NCBI RefSeq assembly: GCF_018614975.1
Contig: NZ_JAGGNR010000014.1
Location: 186,001 to 250,000 of the forward strand
Length of the DNA stretch: 64,000 nt
From: Paenibacillus polymyxa
GTDB lineage: Bacteria > Bacillota > Bacilli > Paenibacillales > Paenibacillaceae
Reading direction: 5' to 3'
In this document: positions 54,102 through 62,437 of the stretch, in pieces
Layout of the letters: every line of letters starts with the position of its first letter
Position numbering within the stretch: the first letter of the stretch is position 1
Notes under the pieces: model-generated
Told to the model about the DNA's origin: nothing
Seen by the model: only the letters and a program-made list of their open reading frames with translations
Database searches by the model: none
Position numbers and translations under genes: made by a program

Positions 54102-55004
54102 TCAGGTCTTGATTGCCCCTGTTAATACCCCTTTGGCAAAGTGTTTTTGCAGCATTGGGAAGAAACACATAATTGGTACCATGGTGACAAATACGGCTGC
54201 CATCTTCATGCCCATGGAGAAGTTGCTTGCCTGGGCAGCATCCACACTGGATGCGTTGGATGCATTCGTCTGAGATGTCACGATAATGTTTCTGAGTACA
54301 TTCTGGAGCGGTAACTGATCCGCTTTTCGAAGGAATATCATCGCATCATACCAACTGTTCCAGTAAGCCACACCGTAGAACAACGTGATTGTAGCCATAA
54401 TTGGTGTAGCCAGCGGAAGAACAACAGAGAACAAAATTCTCCACTCTCCGGCTCCATCCAATCTCGCCGATTCCATGAGTGATTCAGGCAAGGTGTAGAA
54501 GTAGTTCATCATCAGAATCATGTTAAAAGCACTGAAGCTTCCCGCCAGGATGACGGACCAAAGCGTACCTGTAAGATGAAGTGATTTCATGATCAGGTAC
54601 AACGGTACGATACCACCATTAAAGATCATGGTGAACAGTACGATGAAAAAGAGAAATTTCTTAAACGGGAATTTGTTGCGACTAAGGCCATATGCCATGC
54701 TTGTTGTCAGGAACAAGCTGAGTGGCAAGCCGATGACTAGCAATATAATTGTATTTTTGTACCCCGACAGAATCGTTCCGTCAGCGAACAATGCCTTGTA
54801 GGAATCCAATGTCCATTCTTTAGGGAACATCAAAAATGGATTGTCAGCATATTCTTTTTGTGTAGCAAACGAGATCATGATGACATTCCAGAACGGAATC
54901 AGGATCATCAGGGCAAGCACTAGTAATACGGCAAAAATAATGTAATCGAGAAGTGTCATTTTTTCTGTACCAATTCTCGGTTTTTTGTTAGCTTTCTTGC
55001 TCAT
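54102..55004 (-). CDS. ABC sugar permease (LplC-type)
   Basis: The ATG at 55004 follows AGGAGG. The 300 residues have six transmembrane helices. The permease EAA-like loop (SLMESARLDGAGEWRILFSVVLPLATPIMATITLFYG) contacts the ATPase. The first ~15 residues are basic. It is the second membrane subunit of the importer with the 55023 gene. Confidence 0.92.
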   Translation of the reverse strand: MSKKANKKPRIGTEKMTLLDYIIFAVLLVLALMILIPFWNVIMISFATQKEYADNPFLMFPKEWTLDSYKALFADGTILSGYKNTIILLVIGLPLSLFLTTSMAYGLSRNKFPFKKFLFFIVLFTMIFNGGIVPLYLIMKSLHLTGTLWSVILAGSFSAFNMILMMNYFYTLPESLMESARLDGAGEWRILFSVVLPLATPIMATITLFYGVAYWNSWYDAMIFLRKADQLPLQNVLRNIIVTSQTNASNASSVDAAQASNFSMGMKMAAVFVTMVPIMCFFPMLQKHFAKGVLTGAIKT

Positions 55005-55022
55005 CTCATTTTTCCTCCTCTC

Positions 55023-55982
55023 TTATCGGAACAAACCGTCTCCGCCAAGCCATTTGGCAAATCTGTCAGCAAGAAGCAGCAAGGCCATATTCACCAGGGA
55101 ACGGAACAAGCTGACCGCTGTCGAGAATGAGAAATCGGTTGATGACTGGAACGTAATCCGATAGATATATACATCGAGTACTTCCGATACATTTTTGGTA
55201 GCGGCATTTGCCAAGTTGAATATCTGGTCAAACCCGGAAGACATCAATCCACCAACCGAGAGAATAAACATGATTGTGATGGTTGGAAGGATGTTCGGTA
55301 AAGTAATTTTGAACATCTGTTGCATACGGGAAGCCCCGTCAATCTGTGCTGATTCATACTGATCCTGGTCAATACCGGAAATGGCAGCCAGGAATATAAT
55401 CGCGCCCCATCCACTTGATTTCCAAATATCAGTCAACAGCAGCATCGGTACAAAGTTGGATTCGGAGCCCAGGAAGTTAATCGTTGGCAATCCGAGTAAT
55501 CCGAGCGCGCTGTTTACCAGTCCGTCATATGCCAGCACATTGATGACTACCCCGGATACGATGATCCAGGACAGGAAGTGCGGGAACGTAAGAACGGTCT
55601 GGAACCATTTTTTTCCTCTGCGCATCCGTAATTCATTCAGCAACAACGCCAGAATGATCGGGAACGGGAACTGAATAATCAGTTTCAGAATATTGATGTA
55701 CAGCGTACGCCATACCGCGTCGATAAAGGTTGGATCACGGAAAACATATTTGAAGTTCTCGAATCCGCTCCATGGACTTCCCCAGATGCCCAGGTTAGCC
55801 TTGTAATCTTTGAATGCCAGAGACAGGCCACCCATCGGCATGTAGGCAAACAGGATTAGCCAGACAAGCCCCGGAATAAGCAGGGTGTATGTCATTCGGT
55901 GCTTCCAGATTTCAGTCCAGAGCGAATTGCCCTTCACGTTTCCCTTCAGCTTTTTGCTAGGTCCTTCGGCTGCAGGTTTCAC
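55023..55982 (-). CDS. ABC sugar permease (LplB-type)
   Basis: A GTG at 55982, seven bases after GAGGAG, is preferred to the GTG at 55997 that overlaps the esterase stop. The product starts MKPAAEGPSKKLKG and has six transmembrane helices. YESAQIDGASRMQQMFKITLPNILPTI is the EAA loop. It is the partner of the 54102 permease. Confidence 0.92.
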   Translation of the reverse strand: MKPAAEGPSKKLKGNVKGNSLWTEIWKHRMTYTLLIPGLVWLILFAYMPMGGLSLAFKDYKANLGIWGSPWSGFENFKYVFRDPTFIDAVWRTLYINILKLIIQFPFPIILALLLNELRMRRGKKWFQTVLTFPHFLSWIIVSGVVINVLAYDGLVNSALGLLGLPTINFLGSESNFVPMLLLTDIWKSSGWGAIIFLAAISGIDQDQYESAQIDGASRMQQMFKITLPNILPTITIMFILSVGGLMSSGFDQIFNLANAATKNVSEVLDVYIYRITFQSSTDFSFSTAVSLFRSLVNMALLLLADRFAKWLGGDGLFR

Positions 55983-55993
55983 ATTGCATCTCC

Positions 55994-56758
55994 TCACTCT
56001 ACTATGGTCTTGTCGTTGTACAGAAAATCAAACATCGTTCTCAGGTGGTGCTCCCAAAATTTCCATTCATGAGCCCCCGGCGTCTCCACATACCGAAAAT
56101 CAAAGGCAGTCCCCTGCATGTATCTCGCATAGTCGCGATTCATCTCTACGAAGGGGTCACGATCGCCACAGCAACTGAGGATTTCCGGTAAAGGAACACC
56201 CTGTTCCAGCAGCTTGGCCGACAGTGCGTAAATATCCTGATCGGCTTTCACCTGTAAACGTTCTCCAAAAACCGCTTTCATTTCCTTGATCATGGTCGCT
56301 GGCATATGGGGATCATGAAGTCGTGTCTGGATATCCGTTACACCGGATAGAGACACTACTTTGCGATATCGCTCTGGATAAGTTAGTCCACATTTCAGTG
56401 CACCATATCCACCCATGGATAAACCGGCGACGTATGTTTTCTCCGGATCAGGATTCAGATTGAGCAGACGCTTGCATATTTCAGGTAACTCCTGAGTGAT
56501 GTAGTGGAAGTAATTCAGGCCGTATTCCATATCGGTGTAATAGCTTCGATTCACTTCCGGCATAATGATAGTACAGCCGTATTGCGCTGCATACATCTCA
56601 ATTGTGGTCAACCGCTGCCAGGTACTCGCATTATCGCCTGCACCGTGCAACAGATATAGTGTACCGCCTGAAGTCTCTCCAGAGTCACTGGACACAACAT
56701 GTATGCTGGTATTCATGCATAAGGTTGACGATCCAGTTTCAATCGTTATATGTGCCAT
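55994..56758 (-). CDS. Esterase (alpha/beta hydrolase, EstA/acetyl-xylan-esterase-like)
   Basis: The 254 residues form an alpha/beta hydrolase of the tributyrin-esterase type. LYLLHGAGDN supplies the oxyanion region and GLSMGGYGA the nucleophile Ser114. GDRDPFVEMN is the likely Asp region and PGAHEWKFWEHHL the catalytic His. There is no signal peptide. As first gene of a sugar-uptake and GH3 operon, it likely removes acetyl or similar ester groups from imported oligosaccharides. The ribosome site is GAGAGGGG. Confidence 0.85.
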   Translation of the reverse strand: MAHITIETGSSTLCMNTSIHVVSSDSGETSGGTLYLLHGAGDNASTWQRLTTIEMYAAQYGCTIIMPEVNRSYYTDMEYGLNYFHYITQELPEICKRLLNLNPDPEKTYVAGLSMGGYGALKCGLTYPERYRKVVSLSGVTDIQTRLHDPHMPATMIKEMKAVFGERLQVKADQDIYALSAKLLEQGVPLPEILSCCGDRDPFVEMNRDYARYMQGTAFDFRYVETPGAHEWKFWEHHLRTMFDFLYNDKTIVE

Positions 56759-56859
56759 AATGTAACCCCTCTCATCATCGCCTGCTGTCTTTACTCATTC
56801 GTTTCTCTGGCGTTGGATTGCAGGCTGTTGTAGATTCCCTTGTATTACGATGGGTTATC

Positions 56860-56883
56860 GAAACGATTTTCTCGAATCGTTTC
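56860..56883. promoter_or_regulatory. Palindromic operator-like site A
   Basis: GAAACGATT-N6-AATCGTTTC is a perfect inverted repeat about 100 bp upstream of the esterase start. Each half lies within a CG-centred LacI-type sequence. Confidence 0.65.
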
Positions 56884-56936
56884 AAAACATAGCCAACGTT
56901 GATTCACATGGACTTCATTACAACACTTTTAATGTG

Positions 56937-56960
56937 GAAGCGATTTCTTCGAATCGTTTC
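56937..56960. promoter_or_regulatory. Palindromic operator-like site B
   Basis: GAAGCGATT-N6-AATCGTTTC, one change from site A and 77 bp away. It overlaps TTCGAATCGTTTCGAA, a near-perfect CG-centred palindrome. Confidence 0.65.
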
Positions 56961-57174
56961 GAATAAATCATAAGCCCGATGAGTAAATCCTGTCAATAAC
57001 CTTTTTACAATTTTCGCGTTTTTTTCTCGAAAAAATGCTTTTTCAAGTCTAAATTTGCATCGAAAGACACTATTATTACGAAAAAATGAAAATTTAGTCA
57101 GTGCTATTACAACTTTAATTGACACCAAATCAGGTTTAGATTAACATGGGTTCTGATTTTGCATTCGAATTACG

Positions 57175-57184
57175 GAAACGTTTC
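57175..57184. promoter_or_regulatory. CG-centred palindrome near the serine hydrolase start
   Basis: GAAACGTTTC, a perfect ten-base LacI-type core, lies 46 bp before the ATG at 57231. Confidence 0.5.
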
Positions 57185-57230
57185 ACCAACCGATTTTACT
57201 CAGGTTTCACCTGATATTAGGGAGGTTAAT

Positions 57231-58148
57231 ATGTCTGAACAACTCAAAGGTTTCATTCAAACGATTACGGAGCAACATTTGAATGTTTTTTCCATTCGCA
57301 TATTACAAAAAGGGCATCTGCTTGCCCATTGGGACCGAGATAAGGATCAGCGCAGGGTACAACATTCCATCAGTAAATCCTTCACGTGTATGGCCGTTGG
57401 TCTTGCGCTTGAAGAAGGTCTGTTACATCTGGATGCCACACTTGGTGATTATTTCACCTATAATTATGTATCCACTACACAGCGCAATCTCCCATCTCCG
57501 CAGGAATTGAAACTGCGTGATCTTCTCCGAATGTCTTCGGGACATGACTCTCCCCCTCTTTGGGCTGATGAACGAGCTTCATTGACCGAAAAGGACTGGG
57601 CAAAATATTACTTGTCGCTGCCTCTGGACCGGGTACCTGGAGAACAATTTACATACAGCAGCGGGGATACATTTATGATCTCAGCCATGCTACAGGCTGC
57701 TACCGGCCAAACCGTGAAAGATTACCTGACTCCACGGTTATTTGATCCACTTGGCATTCATGATGTAGAGTGGGAGACCTCTCCACTGGGGGTAACGCTT
57801 GGCTGTGCAGGTCTTTGGATAAGTAATGAGGAACTGAGTCGATTTGGACAATTACTGCTGCAAGAGGGCTTTTGGGAAGGCAGACAGCTTGTACCTTCAG
57901 ATTGGATTCGACAGGCTACGTCACAGCAGATCGAAACGACTGGAGACGGAGATTGGGGAGAAGGTTACGGATATCAGTTCTGGATGTGTTCCCATGATGC
58001 TTACCGCGCCGATGGCGCCTATGGTCAGTTGTGTATCGTAATTCCCTCAAAGGAAGCTGTCATATGTATTAATAGTGAGGAAGAAAATATGCAAGGCATC
58101 CTGAATGCCGTCTGGAATGAAGTTTTACCCTTTTACATTCAGGGTTAG
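57231..58148 (+). CDS. Serine hydrolase (class C beta-lactamase-like)
   Basis: The ATG at 57231 follows GGGAGGTTAAT. The 305-residue protein has the SxxK motif S46-I-S-K49 (QHSISKSFTC) and TYSSGDTF in the Tyr-x-Ser position. LRDLLRMSSGHDSP and AGLWISNEELSRFGQLLL are also seen, as in penicillin-binding-protein-like esterases. There is no signal peptide, so a cytoplasmic esterase or peptidase role is more likely than antibiotic resistance. It diverges from the sugar operon and may share its operators. Confidence 0.85.
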   Translation: MSEQLKGFIQTITEQHLNVFSIRILQKGHLLAHWDRDKDQRRVQHSISKSFTCMAVGLALEEGLLHLDATLGDYFTYNYVSTTQRNLPSPQELKLRDLLRMSSGHDSPPLWADERASLTEKDWAKYYLSLPLDRVPGEQFTYSSGDTFMISAMLQAATGQTVKDYLTPRLFDPLGIHDVEWETSPLGVTLGCAGLWISNEELSRFGQLLLQEGFWEGRQLVPSDWIRQATSQQIETTGDGDWGEGYGYQFWMCSHDAYRADGAYGQLCIVIPSKEAVICINSEEENMQGILNAVWNEVLPFYIQG

Positions 58149-58205
58149 TCTACTTATTTTATCTTTTTTCAAATTGCAATTATGGCATTCAATTGAGAAT
58201 TAAAC

Positions 58206-58242
58206 AAAAAAACGCCACGGGGTCAATGGACCCCATGACGTT
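58206..58242 (-). terminator. Terminator of the abrB-like gene
   Basis: AACGTCATGGGGTC and GACCCCGTGGCGTT (one mismatch) are followed by TTTTT on the minus strand. Confidence 0.85.
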
Positions 58243-58247
58243 ATTTC

Positions 58248-58502
58248 TTATCCGTGTTGTGGAAGCTGAGTCATTTCATCTAAACATTGTGCGCATATGT
58301 AACGCTCTTTGAACTCGTTGACTTCCTCGATGGATCCGCAGAAAATACATTTTGGACGATATCTCTCCAAGATAATATGGTCCCCTTGTACTAAGATTTC
58401 TACAGGATCTCCCTCATTCATTTGATACCTTTTACGCAAAGATTTAGGCAATACGATCCTACCTAATTGGTCAACTTTGCGAACTACTCCAGCTGGCTTC
58501 AT
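58248..58502 (-). CDS. AbrB-family transition-state regulator
   Basis: The 84 residues start with the swapped-hairpin AbrB domain (GVVRKVDQLGRIVLPKSLRKRYQM, GDPVEILVQGDHIILERY). A C-terminal CIFCG ... CAQC pair could bind zinc. AbrB proteins repress stationary-phase genes in Bacilli by binding AT-rich DNA. The gene is short and monocistronic. Confidence 0.88.
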   Translation of the reverse strand: MKPAGVVRKVDQLGRIVLPKSLRKRYQMNEGDPVEILVQGDHIILERYRPKCIFCGSIEEVNEFKERYICAQCLDEMTQLPQHG

Positions 58503-58669
58503 AGCTACGGCACACCTCTCCTATCTTACTCTAAATTTCTAGGTACATTTGTACTATGTTTATAGATTCGCCAAGATTTTGTCGAATCCTGCTGGAAATA
58601 AACATTTTTTGTCCTTTTTTTTGAAAAATGTTTTTTTACCGAATTCTAGCCGTCATTTATAACCTCAAT

Positions 58670-59137
58670 TTATCCTTCTAACCCGGGGAAATTGAGCTGG
58701 CGCAACGCTTCATATACAATAATGGCTGCCGAATTGGACAGATTTAATGATCTAACGTCACCAGTCATTGGCATTTTCATACATGTATCGGGATTCGCGG
58801 CAATTAATTCAGGCGGCAGGCCTTTAGTCTCTTTACCAAAAACGAGGAAATCCCCATCCTGAAAATTAAAGTCACTGTATCGGTTCTTGGCCTTCGTAGT
58901 TGCGTAGAAGAAACGACCTTCCGGATATTTTTCCTGAACCTCAGCAAATGAGTCGTGATATTCAATATGAACGGCATGCCAGTAGTCCAGCCCTGCACGT
59001 TTCAATGTAGCATCATCTGTTCGAAATCCAAGTGGACGAACGAGATGCAGATGGGTCCCGGTTGCCGCACAAGTACGCGAAATATTGCCTGTGTTCGCCG
59101 GGATTTCTGGTTCAACCAGAACGATGTGTAAAGCCAT
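58670..59137 (-). CDS. trmL: tRNA (cytidine(34)-2'-O)-methyltransferase
   Basis: This 155-residue SPOUT methyltransferase carries EPEIPANTGNISRTCAATG, LVFGKETKGLP and MPMTGDVRSLNLSNSAAIIVYEALRQL, the knot motifs that bind S-adenosylmethionine. Length and motifs match TrmL, which methylates the wobble base of tRNA-Leu. The ATG follows AAAAGGAGATTGAACACAT. Confidence 0.93.
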   Translation of the reverse strand: MALHIVLVEPEIPANTGNISRTCAATGTHLHLVRPLGFRTDDATLKRAGLDYWHAVHIEYHDSFAEVQEKYPEGRFFYATTKAKNRYSDFNFQDGDFLVFGKETKGLPPELIAANPDTCMKMPMTGDVRSLNLSNSAAIIVYEALRQLNFPGLEG

Positions 59138-59189
59138 ATGTGTTCAATCTCCTTTTCATTTTCATGTTGACGACAACCCTCTAATCTTA

Positions 59190-59223
59190 AAGAAAAGCCC
59201 TCCACACGTCAATGTGGAAGGCT
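59190..59223 (-). terminator. Terminator of serC
   Basis: AGCCTTCCACA and TGTGGAGGGCT form an 11-bp stem (one G-U pair) followed by TTTTC on the minus strand. Confidence 0.8.
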
Positions 59224-59277
59224 CTGGTAAGGCACAGGATTAGACACAAAGGTCCATTACACCGTACCTATACTTAA

Positions 59278-60366
59278 TTATCCATTTGTCTTCTGGAAGT
59301 GGCTCATGAAGTCTGTCAGTGCCTTAACACTCTCATAAGGAGCAGCATTATAAATGGAGGCACGGAGACCACCCACACTGCGATGTCCTTTCAGACCTAC
59401 AAATCCTTCTTCCTCCGAAGCCTTGATGAACTTTTTCTCCAGTTCTTCAGAAGCAAGACGGAAGGTTACATTCATGAGGGAACGATCTTCTGGTTCAACA
59501 CAACCACGGTAGAAATCACCGGAAGCATCAATTGTGTTATAGAGCAATTCCGCTTTTTTCGTATTTTTTTGCTCAATACCAGCCAGTCCGCCCTGTTCTT
59601 CAATCCATTTCAATACTTCATTCACCATATATACCGAGAAGGATGGCGGCGTATTGTACAGGGAGTTGTTATCTACATGTGTGCTGTAACGAAGCATGGT
59701 TGGAATCGTTTTAGGCGATTCGCTCACCAGTTCCTCACGAGCAATTACAACCGTAATTCCGGATGGACCCAGATTCTTCTGTGCACCCGCATAGATCATG
59801 CCAAACTGATTAAGATCGAATGGTTTACAGAAAATATCACTCGACATATCCGCAATCAGAGGTACTGAACCGGTATCCGGGAACGACTTGAATTGCGTAC
59901 CTTCGATCGTTTCGTTGGAAGTCAGATGTACATAAGCCGTACGTTCTGGCAAACTCAGATTCGAAACATCCGGCAATTTCATGAACTTCTCTGCTTCTGA
60001 AGATGCAGCAACATATGTCTCGCCGATCAACTTCGCCTCAGACAGAGCCTTCTTCGCCCAGCTGCCAGTCATCACGTAACTTGCAGTCTGCCCTGCACCG
60101 AGCAGGTTCATTGGCAACATCGCGAACTGAGTGCTTGCACCGCCCTGCAGAAAGAGAACCTTGTATCCTTTTGGATTGCCTAGAAGCGACAACAACCGCT
60201 CCTGAGCTTCATTATGTACAGACTCATACACCGCTCCACGGTGAGACATCTCCATAATCGACATGCCTGTATTACGAAAATCTACAAATTCCGCCTGTGC
60301 ACGCTCCAGTACCTCAAGTGGTAACGCCGCAGGTCCTGCATTAAAATTATACGCTCTTTTTGTCAC
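59278..60366 (-). CDS. serC: Phosphoserine aminotransferase
   Basis: The start is put at a GTG (60366) after a GGGGG site, giving 362 residues starting MTKRAYNFNAGPAALP, as in other SerC proteins; an ATG at 60402 lacks a ribosome site. Other family features are FLQGGASTQFAMLP, YAGAQKNLGPSGITVVI (Lys for PLP) and GLKGHRSVGGLRASIYNA. It makes 3-phosphoserine from 3-phosphohydroxypyruvate. I see no T-box upstream. Confidence 0.93.
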   Translation of the reverse strand: MTKRAYNFNAGPAALPLEVLERAQAEFVDFRNTGMSIMEMSHRGAVYESVHNEAQERLLSLLGNPKGYKVLFLQGGASTQFAMLPMNLLGAGQTASYVMTGSWAKKALSEAKLIGETYVAASSEAEKFMKLPDVSNLSLPERTAYVHLTSNETIEGTQFKSFPDTGSVPLIADMSSDIFCKPFDLNQFGMIYAGAQKNLGPSGITVVIAREELVSESPKTIPTMLRYSTHVDNNSLYNTPPSFSVYMVNEVLKWIEEQGGLAGIEQKNTKKAELLYNTIDASGDFYRGCVEPEDRSLMNVTFRLASEELEKKFIKASEEEGFVGLKGHRSVGGLRASIYNAAPYESVKALTDFMSHFQKTNG

Positions 60367-60535
60367 AAAATCCCCCGCCCTTTCCATCCGTAACTCTGAC
60401 ATACGAAGTAAATATTATCGCTATGATATCAGTATTCTCCATCTGCTTCAAGGGCAATATGCACTGAAGTGTTCAATTCAGGCCATCAAATTCCTTTATC
60501 ACCCTGCAAAGTTAAAGCACTACATTGTTTAATTC

Positions 60536-60571
60536 AAGGAAAAGCCTCCGAGATCGTGTCCCGGAGGCTTT
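60536..60571 (-). terminator. Terminator of glnA
   Basis: AAAGCCTCCG and CGGAGGCTTT flank an 11-base loop, followed by TCCTT on the minus strand. Confidence 0.8.
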
Positions 60572-60603
60572 AGGTTGGAACAAGAACTGTTCCCCCCGAC
60601 TGA

Positions 60604-62028
60604 TTAGCAGTCGAAGTAGAGGCTGTACTCGTGCGGATGAATACGGATTGCTACTGCTTTCGCTTCATCACGTTTGAGGTTGATATAGTTTTCAATGAAT
60701 TCTTTTGTGAATACGCCGCCTTCAGTCAAGAACTCGTTATCAGCTGCCAATGCATCAAGTGCTTCTTCGAGGGAAGCTGGCACACTGCGGATGTTTTCTT
60801 TATCTGCATCAGACAGGTCATAGATGTTTTTATCGAGCGGACCATATCCAAGCTCAGTTGGGTTGATTTTGCGTTTGATTCCATCCAGACCAGCCATCAA
60901 CATTGCGGAGAATGCCAAGTATGGGTTAGCTGTGGAGTCTGGTGTACGGAACTCGATACGACAACCTTTTGGTGTCACAGCTGCAACCGGAATACGAACT
61001 GCTGCGGAACGGTTACCTTTGGAGTAAACCAGGTTTACTGGTGCTTCGTAACCAGGTACAAGACGTTTGAATGAGTTTGTACTAGGGTTAGTCAAAGCGA
61101 TCAGTGCCGGAGCATGGTACAGGATACCTCCGATGTAGTGCAGAGCCATTTCACTCAGGTTAGCATATCCCGCTTTGTCATAGAACAATGGGGAATCGCC
61201 ATCAAAGATGGATTGGTGAACGTGCATTCCGCTACCATTATCACCGAACAATGGTTTTGGCATGAATGTTGCTACTTTACCATATTGACGTGCAGTGTTG
61301 TGCACGATGTATTTGTATGCAAGCAGGTTATCTGCTGTTTTCTTCAGTGTATCAAAACGGAAGTTGATTTCGGCTTGACCCGCTGTCGCCACTTCATGGT
61401 GATGACGCTCGATGGACAGGCCTGCTTCTTCCAAAAGACGACACATTTCGCTACGAATATCTTGTTGTGTATCTACTGGCGCTACTGGAACATATCCACC
61501 TTTAGTGCGTACTTTGAAGCCCAGGTTTCCGCCTTCTTCTTTGCGGTTGGTATTCCATGAAGCTTCTTCGGAATCTACATAGTAGGAAGAGCTGTTCGTG
61601 CCGCTCTCATAACGTACATCGTCGAAGATGAAGAACTCGGATTCAGGTGCGAAGAATGCCGCTGTACCTACACCGCTCTCTTGCAAATAAGCTTCAGCTT
61701 TAACAGCGATGCTACGTGGGTCACGCTCATAACGCTCTCCATCCGGAGTGAAGATATCACACATAACATTCAATGTAGGGTGTGCAGTGAACGGATCGAC
61801 ATAAGTCGCTTCAGGGTCTGGCATCATAACCATATCGGACTCTTCAATTCCGCGGAAACCTTGGATAGAAGAACCGTCAAAAGCTACTCCATTTACGAAC
61901 GTGTCTGCATCAACAGCCGAAGCTGGCAACGAGATGTGATGTGCACGACCAGCTAAATCTACAAAACGAAAATCTACCCACTCGATGTTGTTCTCTTGAA
62001 TTGATTTCAATACGTTTTCAACCGACAT
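60604..62028 (-). CDS. glnA: Glutamine synthetase, type I
   Basis: The ATG at 62028 follows GGGAGGACGAATAC. The 474 residues show DGSSIQGF, EFFIFDD, NGSGMHVHQS, KRLVPGYEAPV and EFRTPDSTANPYLAF, the substrate and metal sites of GSI. It is longer than the 444-residue GlnA of B. subtilis. It carries KNIYDL with Tyr403 aligned to the adenylylated Tyr of the E. coli enzyme. A sigma-A promoter and a perfect GlnR/TnrA box lie upstream, so nitrogen control is expected. Confidence 0.94.
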   Translation of the reverse strand: MSVENVLKSIQENNIEWVDFRFVDLAGRAHHISLPASAVDADTFVNGVAFDGSSIQGFRGIEESDMVMMPDPEATYVDPFTAHPTLNVMCDIFTPDGERYERDPRSIAVKAEAYLQESGVGTAAFFAPESEFFIFDDVRYESGTNSSSYYVDSEEASWNTNRKEEGGNLGFKVRTKGGYVPVAPVDTQQDIRSEMCRLLEEAGLSIERHHHEVATAGQAEINFRFDTLKKTADNLLAYKYIVHNTARQYGKVATFMPKPLFGDNGSGMHVHQSIFDGDSPLFYDKAGYANLSEMALHYIGGILYHAPALIALTNPSTNSFKRLVPGYEAPVNLVYSKGNRSAAVRIPVAAVTPKGCRIEFRTPDSTANPYLAFSAMLMAGLDGIKRKINPTELGYGPLDKNIYDLSDADKENIRSVPASLEEALDALAADNEFLTEGGVFTKEFIENYINLKRDEAKAVAIRIHPHEYSLYFDC

Positions 62029-62106
62029 GTATTCGTCCTCCCAAATATTCCGAACATTAAACAACCCCACTAAGAAAATGTCTAAATTCGAATTTTTTCT
62101 GTCGTC

Positions 62107-62136
62107 ATTATAAATTTTAAAACATGACATCGTCAA
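62107..62136 (-). promoter_or_regulatory. Sigma-A promoter of glnA
   Basis: On the minus strand TTGACG (62136-62131), an 18-bp spacer and TATAAT (62112-62107), about 80 bp before the start codon. Confidence 0.75.
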
Positions 62137-62142
62137 TACTTA

Positions 62143-62159
62143 TGTAAGGTATTTTTTGA
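62143..62159. promoter_or_regulatory. Second, degenerate GlnR/TnrA box
   Basis: TGTAAGGTATTTTTTGA matches six of eight fixed positions and is exactly 22 bp (two helical turns) from the perfect box, the arrangement seen for paired GlnR dimers. Confidence 0.45.
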
Positions 62160-62164
62160 ATGTA

Positions 62165-62181
62165 TGTTAGATATACTCACA
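62165..62181. promoter_or_regulatory. GlnR/TnrA box
   Basis: TGTTAGATATACTCACA matches the consensus TGTNA-N7-TNACA exactly. It lies about 30 bp upstream of the glnA -35. Confidence 0.8.
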
Positions 62182-62347
62182 TTTTATAAATAATCTAAAT
62201 TCATATAACAACTATATTTATATATATTTAACTGGTTTAATGCGGTAAAGCGACCCTTTTTTATCCTATATTATGGAAAAAACTTCACATCATAAATGTT
62301 TCTTATCACCATTGATTAATAAATACGTTCAAAACTGCAAAATATGC

Positions 62348-62406
62348 AAAAAACCGAGCATCTACCTGATTCCGTTGCAATGAACGAGATCAGAGGAGAT
62401 GCCCGG
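62348..62406 (-). terminator. Terminator of aroF
   Basis: CCGGGCATCT and AGATGCTCGG enclose a long imperfect stem, followed by TTTTTT on the minus strand. Confidence 0.85.
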
Positions 62407-62437
62407 AATTGATCCAGACCTTGACTATGAATTCTTA

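Larger units (their letters stand above)
56759..57230. other. Divergent regulatory region of the sugar operon and serine hydrolase
   Basis: About 470 bp without convincing genes. It contains two 24-bp palindromes and a third CG-centred palindrome, listed separately. The remainder is AT-rich. Confidence 0.6.

Noticed and set aside
57231-58148. Antibiotic-resistance beta-lactamase
   Set aside because: There is no signal peptide and the motif set fits the wider serine-hydrolase/esterase family.
60367-60535. T-box or riboswitch upstream of serC
   Set aside because: No T-box sequence, specifier loop or antiterminator pair is visible in this short region.
61114-61560. Plus-strand frame opposite glnA
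   Set aside because: It is a shadow of the glnA coding sequence with no start signal or family features.
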